NCBI GenBank assembly: GCA_028554795.2
Contig: CM068825.1
Coordinates: forward strand, 97,395,451 to 97,459,450
Direction: 5' to 3'
Length of the DNA: 64,000 bases
Origin: Sinohyriopsis cumingii
Lineage: Eukaryota; Mollusca; Bivalvia; Unionida; Unionidae
The position numbers and the translations under genes are program-made. Below, one piece after another: positions 57,018-64,000 of this stretch; the first letter of the stretch is position 1; every line of letters begins with the position of its first letter. Under the pieces are notes generated by a model. That model ran no database searches and was not told the origin of the DNA. It saw only the letters and a list, made by a program, of their open reading frames with translations.

Positions 57018-57430
57018 CCAAAGGCCCTTTTCAGGGCCACTCATAGGTCTCGAAAAGAGATTGACTTTCAATTGCCTACCCTTTTTTTTTTTTTACTTTT
57101 TAAAAAAAAAATAGAGAATCCTCCCTATTTCAATTTTCACCTGTTCCCTTTTCATAGACCCCTCAGGTCGGCACCCTATAAAAATAGGGTCCCGACCCTG
57201 TTCTATTTTCAATTCCCCTTGAGGCTAGAGTGACCCAAGACTTTTTCCCCATGTTCAATTCCCCTTGAGACTAGAGTGACCCAAGACTTTTTCCCATGTT
57301 AAATTCCCCTTGAGGCTAGAGTGACCCATGATTTTTTCCCCATGTTTAATTTCCATTGAGGCTAGAGTGACCCAGGGGGGGTCCTGTAATGCTAATTCCC
57401 ATTGAGGCTAGGGTGACCCACTTCACTACT
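57018..57430. repeat. Polinton right terminal inverted repeat
   Basis: Complement of 37450-37863. It contains the five-copy 44-46-bp repeat and a hairpin at 57166-57197. Confidence 0.93.
57023..57038 (+). terminator. histone-like 3' stem-loop after the right-end gene
   Basis: GGCCCTTTTCAGGGCC, perfect stem and TTTC loop, preceded by CCAAA and followed by ACTCA and TCTCGAAAAGAGA. It lies at the inner edge of the TIR. Confidence 0.82.
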
Positions 57431-57436
57431 CAGGCC
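57431..57436. repeat. Polinton target site duplication, right (CAGGCC)
   Basis: Copy of 37444-37449. Confidence 0.92.
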
Positions 57437-58690
57437 TGATGGTCCTTGGGGTTTGGACCACCTTATAGGTGTTAATTTTGGGTTTATAGTAAGTTATCCT
57501 ATCTTGATAGACTTAGCCGCCTTATGCAGCGGGGCCTGATGGTTTTGGGCTTTTTAGACCACCTGATATATTCTAGTTTTTGGGGTCTTATCTAGGTGTT
57601 CTAATTGTTTTTAGTGCCTTGAGGAGAGGCTGTGCCTTAGTGCAGTTGCGTTTGTTGTACTTCAGATAATCTGCGGTCACCTTGCGGCAGGAAAAGATGT
57701 TAATGTTATTAATTTTATGTTGTAGGATTGTCGCGCCCTAGAAAAATAATAAAAAAAATTTTTAAAGAAAGAAAGAAGACAAAATTTATTTAAAAAATTA
57801 GATTAAGGGTTATTGCAGTTTATTTGTTTCTATATGTGTGGGTTTAGGGCTGGGCTAAGTACTTGCTAATCTATCTTTATGTTTGATTTATTTTTCCTAG
57901 TTTTTTGGATGAAGCTATTAGTATGTTGTTATTTTATTTTCAGGCTAAGTCTATTTGATTAAGACATACATCTTTGCTGAATACTCGGGTTGCTAAGACA
58001 TGTCAAAGACATCTGTTCTTATTTATTCCCTAATTTTAAGTTTATTAGCCTGTCTACTAGTTATGATAATTGTTCCTATTTTGTTTTATTTATGTGATGT
58101 TATTTTATTTTCATGCTAAATCTATTTTGTTAAGACAGATATCTTTGCCTAATACTCGGGTCGCTAAGACTTGTCAAAGACATCTGTTCTTATTTATTCC
58201 CTAATTTGAAGTTTGTTAGCCTGTCTACTAGTTATGGTAGGTTTGGACTTATTCTGTTTTGAATATTATCCTAGCTTGTGGATAGCATTATTTATGTGAT
58301 GTTATTTTCAGGCTAAATCTATTTTGATAAGACATATATCTTTGTCGAATACTCGGGTCGCTAAGACTTGTCAAAGACATCTGTTCTTATTTATTCCCTA
58401 ATTTGAAGTTTGTTAGCCTGTCTACTAGTTATGGTAGGTTTGGACTTATTCTGTTTTGAATATTATCCTAGCTTGTGGATAGCATTATTTATGTGATGTT
58501 ATTTTCAGGGTAAATCTATTTTGATAAGTTAGATATCTTTGCCGAATACTTGGGTCACTAAGACATGTCAAAGACATCTGGTCTTGTTCCTTACATTTAG
58601 TTTGTTATCCTGTCCCCTAGTTGTAATTAATTGAATGGTAATTTATTTATTGTTTATCGGGTCATACACTTTTTCTATAAAAAATTTTTT
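57437..58690 (-). repeat. LINE 3' region with about 170-197-bp tandem repeats
   Basis: Four copies of a unit containing AATACTCGGGTCGCTAAGAC (about 57978, 58148, 58346, 58544) fill 57930-58640. The first 100 bp repeats a GCCTGATGG...GGACCACC motif, once at the Polinton junction and once at about 57527. Confidence 0.6.
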
Positions 58691-61600
58691 TTTCCCCCAA
58701 TGTCAGTGAGGAAGTTTATAATATTTTTGTAAGTAATGCCCGTATCTAAGTTTTGTTCTTTGAGGAAATCTGGATAGGTCGGTAAAGGACCATATTTTAT
58801 GTTGTTTAGTCTTAAACCTAGTTCTTTGGGTTCCATACTTATGGCAGGTGTTAAAACATGTTCTAAATCTTATTGGAATGGACAGTGTGGTCATTTGCCA
58901 TTTGAGCTTATGTTGATTGTCAAATATTTCCCAAAGCTGCTGGCTAATTTAGTTTTACCTATTAGTATCCTATTGATAAGTTTATGATCCTGACTTCTAA
59001 CAAGTTGTGGTGGGTTGGTATGTCTTGCGACCTTATTTAGTATGGAGTATAGCTTGAGTCTCTTTTTGCTGCTATCCCATTGTTGTTGCCACTTACTGTC
59101 GATTTTAATTCTGATGATGCTATACGATTCTTGGACGCTGTAGTATAATGCTATGGAGTCGGGTTCATGGAGATATTGTTTAGCTACTTGGTCTGCTTTA
59201 TCGTTACCTGCTAGTCCCCGATATGGGAGGGCAACCACATGAACTCTTTTATATGTTTGTTATTTAGCAGTTGTTTAATTAAGTGGTTGGTTTCCTTCAG
59301 GAAGTTGCTTCTTGTGATAGAGTGGTTTGATTTAATCGAGTTGATGATGCTAAGGGAGTCGCTAATGATATCTGCTTGTCTAGTGTTTGTTAGTTGGATA
59401 CATTTTAGAGCTTCAATAATGGCCCAGAATTCGGCTGTGTAAATGGAGCAGGTGTCGGGTAATCTAGCTCCGAATTCTGTGTTGGTTTCAGGGATTACTA
59501 TTGCCGCAGCAGTTTTGTATGGTTTAGTAATTTTTGAGCCATCGATGAATATCTTGGTGTACCCTATGTATTTTTCTTCAAGCTCGGCTAATATTTTTGT
59601 CCTTATATCATGTACCTGGTCTTGTTTGTTGCCATAAGTAAGGGCTACAGTATTGTGTTACAATTAGGGTTACCTCCCATCCATGGTGTTGGGTCGGGGT
59701 AACTGCATTGTTCAGCTTGTAGAGTGGGTAGGATAAGATCTTTAGTTAGTTTATGATTTTTTTTGTGTGCATCGGGTGGTTGTGGTTTCAGTTTTTTTAA
59801 TGATAGGGATATTACTTTGTTGGATAATTTTCCTGGTGGGGTCGCTTATTTTGTGGATTGAAACTCGTGCGGCATATCTTAATATGCTTTCGTTTCTTTT
59901 TAGTTGCAGTGGTAGTTCTCCTGCCAGTATTTTGGAGCTCTTCTAGGGAGGTTGAGTTTAGTGCTCCAGTGCAAATGATTAGTGCCATATGTTATACGGA
60001 ATCTAGTTTATTAAGTTATGTCTGGTTAGCTTATGCATAGACTTGGCATCCGTAATCTATTTTTGCTCTTATAAGTGCCTTCTATAGTGTTAAAAGCGTT
60101 TGTTGGTTGGCCCCTCATGTAGTTCCCTTGAGGTTTCTTAATAGACTAAGATCAGCTGTACATTGTTGGATAAACTCTTTAACGTGGTGTTTCCATGTTA
60201 GGTTTTTGTCAAGGAACATTCCTAGGAATTTGGCTATTTTGACAAATTTTATTATTTTCCCCTGTATGTGCAGTTTAGGGTATTCTGTGGTATTTCTGTT
60301 GTGTGATGAGAACATGGCTTCTGTTTTAGTGTTGGATAGTTAAAAACCCCATTTATCTGCCCACCGACCAATTAGGTTAAGACTATCTTGTATTTGCCCT
60401 ATGACTGTTTTGCTGTTTGGATTGCTTGCTTTCTTAATCCCACTATCGTCAGCAAATTGGGATAGATCTACCTTATTTTTGTTAACTATAGTGTCAAGGT
60501 TGTTTACCATGATGTTGAATAAAGTGGGGCTAAGCACGCTACCTTGTGGGGTACCGTTTTAAAGGTATATCTGAGTATTGATCCTCTACTTTTGTCAGTA
60601 TCTTCCGATCTGTTAGGAAGTCTGCTATCCAGTTATGTATGTGGCCAGTTATTTTGTAGAGAATAAGTTTCGCAATAAGACCTTTTGTTCAGACCTAATC
60701 AAATGCTTTTTTTAGATCGAGAAATACTGCGATTAGATGTCTATTGCATTTGCGTTCTGCATTAAATGCTAGCTTGATGCTTGCTTTGAGTGTGAACAAT
60801 TGGTCCAGGGTGGATCTTTTGTTGCGAAAGCCGCTTTGTGTTTCTGCAATGTAGTTGTTGCTTTCTAGATGGCATTTTAGTCTGTCATTAATCATTGTTT
60901 CCATTATTTTGCATATGTTATCAGTTACAGATATGGGTCTATATGCACTGATGTCGTTTGGGTTTTTGCCAGGTTTGGGTATTGGAATGACGATAGCTTT
61001 TTTTCCAACTTTTGATTAGTTGGCCCTTCTGCCAGCTATTATTAAGTAAATCTAGTATGATTTCGGTTATGTTGTCTGGGATGTGTTTGTACATTTCATA
61101 GCCAAATTGGTCTTCTCCGGGTGAGGTTGCCTTTTTCTTAGCAAGTGCAGCTATCCATTCTACTATTGTGAAGTCCTCATTTAATTTAGATTGTTTGGAT
61201 CCTAAGTCGGAGAAGAGGTTTGGATACTTTTGTTCTAAATTTTGGTGGTGCTCTTGGAATTTTTGGGTATGGTTGGAGTTGCTGCTCATGCTTGCAAAGT
61301 GTAATGCCAAAAAGTTTCCCTTTTCTTTGTTGGTTAGATTTCCAGTCAATTTGAGAGTTGGTTGCTTGCTTTTCCCCTTTATTGCTTTTATCTTGTCCCA
61401 TACCGTATTGCATTGGTTTTGAAGTTTATGTTAGAGCAGAAGGCTTGCCAGGATTTTTCTTTTGCATTTTGGATTATTCTTTTCATTTCTTTTTCCCCAT
61501 TTTTGTAAATCCTAAAGTCATTGGAGTTTCCTGTGTGTTTAAATCGATTAAGGGGCTTTTTTTTAAATATTTTTTTTGGCGCTACTTTACATTCTTCATT

Positions 61601-62542
61601 TCACCATGAGAAAGTGGGTCTAAGTTGTTGTCCTCCTGTTCTAAGCATACTTATTTTAGCTGCCTCAGTTAGGGCATTCATTACATTTAGATTGTATTGA
61701 TCAATGTTATCATAACAAGGATCTGCTAGAGTTATTGTAGAGAGGGCGATGTTGAATTTATCCCATTCGGCTTTGTCACACCTCTACCTTGGTATGTTGT
61801 TAGTTGGGAGTGTTTGTGTCATTATATTGAGGGTGAGTAGGATAGGGAAGTGATCGCTTCCAAGGGTGCTGCTTTGATCAATTTCCCATTCTGAGATTTG
61901 GGCCAATTTAGGACTGACTATGGTGAGGTCGATTGCTGATAGTGCACCTTTGATGGGTCTAATCTTGTTCCTCCTCCATTGTTACGGTTAACTAGATTGG
62001 ATTCGGTTGTCCATTGTTTAAGTAGTTTTCTCCTTAGGTTTTGCGTTATTCCTCCCCACCTTATGCTATGGGTGTTAAAATCCCCGCATATGATAAGATT
62101 TTCCTCTTTGTCAGTGGTCATTTTCGTAATTGCTATTGGATTATCTCCCCTTTGGTCATATACGTTTAGTAGTTTTATAGTATGCTGGCCAGTGTTAATC
62201 ATGATGGTTTGAATTTCTGTTTGTTCAGGTGCGTCTTAGTTTTGATCTGGAGTAACTTCTGATGGGTTTGGAAGTGAGTCAATAATATAGGTTCCCCCCC
62301 CCCCCTTTTAATTTACCGTCTGTTCTATTTTTAGTATATACAGTTGAGTATCCTGGAATTTTAAGGGTGGTCTTAGAGGCCCGAGTTAGATGGGTTTCTT
62401 GTGAGCAGATAATGTCAGGTTTAGGTCTGTCGGATTTTTTTTTTTTTTTTTTTTTTTTTTTGATTAGCTCTGGCATATTCTTAATGATCCCGCGGCAGTT
62501 CCACTGCCACAATATCAAACATTTACGTTGATTGGAATACAT
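58690..62542 (-). pseudogene. LINE ORF2 (endonuclease, reverse transcriptase, RNase H), decayed
   Basis: Read leftward from ATG 62542: APE endonuclease (LWQWNCRGI, DIICSQETHL, LIICGDFNTHSIRWG near 62085), RT (QSGFRNKRSTLDQL, AVFLDLKKAFD near 60700, LSPTLFNIM, QFADDSG near 60450, FLGMFLDKNLTWKHH), then RNase H (FIDGSK near 59550, YTAEFWAII near 59430, IISDSL near 59370, GLAGNDKAD near 59215). RNase H places it in the I-type group. Many frameshifts and a T-run (62440-62461) mark it as dead. The Polinton inserted into its 3' region. Confidence 0.8.
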
Positions 62543-62587
62543 ATTGATTATTGATATTTACTATTGTTATGATTTGGGTATGGTTTA

Positions 62588-62798
62588 CTATGATCTCGAG
62601 TTTTGATTGGGAAAGAATTTGTTTATTAATTTGGTTAGCACTTGATGAGTCATGTTGATTGGGACATGATCATTCTTTGTATTTTGTACAATGCTATTAG
62701 CAAATTCACTAGTAAATCGAAGGACAACATTTGTAGAGTACCTATTTGATTTGGTGGCTTGATTATTCCTTTCCTCTGGTGTGCTCGTGGATTTGGGT
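62588..62798 (-). pseudogene. LINE ORF1 C-terminal fragment
   Basis: An open stretch of about 65 codons (STNVVLRFTSEFANSIVQN, INMTHQVLTKLINKFFPNQ) ending in TAG 46 nt before the ORF2 ATG. It fits the end of a LINE ORF1 by position only. The element appears 5'-truncated near 62800. Confidence 0.4.
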
Positions 62799-62829
62799 AA
62801 TTGCTTAAGGACCCTTTATTTATACTACT

Positions 62830-63240
62830 ATTTATATTACTGGAAAGTTCTAGAAGTTACTTCGAGTTTACTCAGCACTGAATTTATCTAGAATGTTCTC
62901 GAAAATAGGCAATTTTCAAAATATCACTGTCCTGGTCACCAAAGCAAAGTTTGTGGCTAAAAATAGCCATTTTCTGTCCTTTTGAGGCATAAGCAATTAG
63001 GAAATAACACTTACTACGCAGGAACCCCCCAAAAAACTATTACACGGTATTATAATAGTAGCAGCAACAACATCTACTACTACTATAAATAATTAAAATG
63101 GGTAGAAAAAAACCAGACACAAAATGTAATCTTTATCCCTATTATTAACACCTAACAAACTTAATAAATTTTCATGTCACATGCCTGCAGCAGACACGCC
63201 AATGTCACTGAAATTAGATTGGATATTTTTGACCAATCAA
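62830..63240. other. intergenic, nothing recognised
   Basis: AT-rich host sequence between the LINE and the candidate exon. Confidence 0.4.
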
Positions 63241-63288
63241 AGTGCAGTAAATGATACCGACGAATAACGCGGGGAAAATGTAAACAAG

Positions 63289-63363
63289 ATGTTGGCAGAA
63301 AAAGCATTAGAGCTTATTCGAGAGCTTGAGAGATCGATTGATGGATCTTTGCCGCCGTACAAT
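63289..63363 (+). CDS. possible first coding exon of a host gene
   Basis: ATG 63289 gives MLAEKALELIRELERSIDGS then LPPYN, an amphipathic helix, with a possible donor AAT|GTAAAA. A GC-richer, CpG-containing stretch precedes it. No family recognised, and no second exon is in view. Confidence 0.25.
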
Positions 63364-63509
63364 GTAAAATTATTTCATTTTTATTTTTGTTTGCTGCAAT
63401 TGATAGATACATGCCTACAGTTGTCGAGTAATAGATACGTGCCAATGGTTGCCGACATAATTTTACAATGGGGGTGGGGGTGCGTTGGAGCTCGAATCGT
63501 TGTTGATTG

Positions 63510-63800
63510 ATTGATTACTTAGATTTACGTCGCGTGCGCCCAAAAGGGTATGTGCAACGGTTTATTCCCGCAAAGTGGGATGCTAAATGTTCCTGGGGGA
63601 AGGAATTAATGCCACATCCCCCAGGCGTTTATGTGCCCAAGGAGCACTTCTAATTTAGACGTCATGTCGTAGACTATACTGTACAGTACAGTTTGTCTCT
63701 AACGACCTGAATGAAGGGCTTTCACGAGTGTGACATTGGCCCAACACACACTCATATTAACAAAGAGTTGATTTCAGTCGGTTATTGACTGTACTAGGTG
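63510..63800 (+). repeat. dispersed repeat related to 36790-37020
   Basis: Shares GGGGGAAGGAATTAATGCCACATCCCCCAGGC and CCAACACACACTCATATTAA with the copy left of the Polinton. Confidence 0.5.
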
Positions 63801-64000
63801 TCGATCCAAGCAGTATGTAACGCCCGTTGTTGGAATCATTGTTCGCAATCACATTTATTTTGTGCATTTAATATATGTACTTTACATATTAATACGAATT
63901 AAAACGAATTATTAGCAATTATACGAGCAATTATTAGCAATTATACGAGCTACTGTTGACTGCGTCATATGTATTTATACAGGTCAGTAAATTCGAGAAA

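Larger units (their letters stand above)
37450..57430. mobile_element. Polinton/Maverick (adintovirus-like) element
   Basis: A 19,981-bp element bounded by inverted repeats starting AGTAGTGAAG and flanked by CAGGCC duplications. It carries the full Polinton gene set: protein-primed PolB, DDE integrase with chromodomain, A32-type ATPase, adenain-type protease, double jelly-roll major capsid protein and penton. It also has accessory genes including a BIR protein. Most genes read leftward. Several are interrupted, so this copy is probably not competent by itself. Confidence 0.97.

Noticed and set aside
37450..57430. A reassigned genetic code (UAR as Gln) for the whole Polinton
   Set aside because: The capsid, penton, ATPase and PolB genes end at UAR at the expected C-termini, and the capsid would run into the overlapping next gene. 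Only some stops look like sense positions.

Overview
The window is animal nuclear DNA, AT-rich and intron-bearing. It has tRNA-derived SINEs with (AAC)n tails, a Tigger transposon, Penelope-like, Gypsy-like and LINE remnants, and a near-complete Polinton. The repeat set and SINE style look like a marine invertebrate, most likely a bivalve mollusc. That is inference, because no database search was possible.

Region by region: (1) 0.5-19.1 kb holds one host gene on the + strand. I identify it as PIGH, a subunit of the GPI-GlcNAc transferase. Five coding exons join in phase into a 183-residue protein. Its introns carry a 408-bp tandem duplication, a Penelope-like RT remnant bounded by inverted repeats (3.45-6.69 kb), a Tigger element with TIRs, TA target sites and a transposase (8.475-11.27 kb), and SINEs. 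(2) 19.1-27.8 kb is non-coding, with SINE copies, a LINE tail fragment and short tandem repeats. (3) 27.8-33.4 kb is a 5.6-kb minisatellite with 42- and 33-bp units. A SINE lies inside it, and a decayed Gypsy-like element with one probable LTR interrupts it at 33.4-36.5 kb. (4) 37,450-57,430 is a Polinton/Maverick (adintovirus-like) element of 19,981 bp, with about 413-bp TIRs and a perfect 6-bp target duplication. (5) The Polinton sits in the 3' region of an RNase H-bearing LINE on the - strand (57.4-62.8 kb). A possible first exon of another host gene starts at 63,289.

The Polinton reads mostly leftward: protein-primed DNA polymerase B, a BIR (IAP-like) protein, a group of small LPxEL/F-box-like proteins, a membrane protein, the A32/FtsK-type packaging ATPase, basic core-type proteins, an LVPY-motif protein, a DD35E integrase with chromodomain, a two-TM protein, penton, a pVI/pX-like protein, major capsid protein, a CYGC-motif protein and an adenain-type protease. 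At the left end are three tandem copies of a small accessory gene. At the right end are two rightward genes and one leftward gene. Together these could build, package and integrate a virion-like particle, and the BIR protein suggests control of host cell death. This copy is damaged: eight in-frame stop codons, all UAA or UAG, plus frameshifts in penton and in a zinc-knuckle gene.

The most unusual signal is a set of five histone-mRNA-like 3' stem-loops. Each lies just after the stop codon of a terminal-arm Polinton gene and is followed by a purine-rich element. The same genes have TATA boxes about 50-60 bp upstream of their ATGs, with CRE-like or CCAAT motifs. This would suit expression tied to S phase without polyadenylation, and I do not know of it being described for Polintons.
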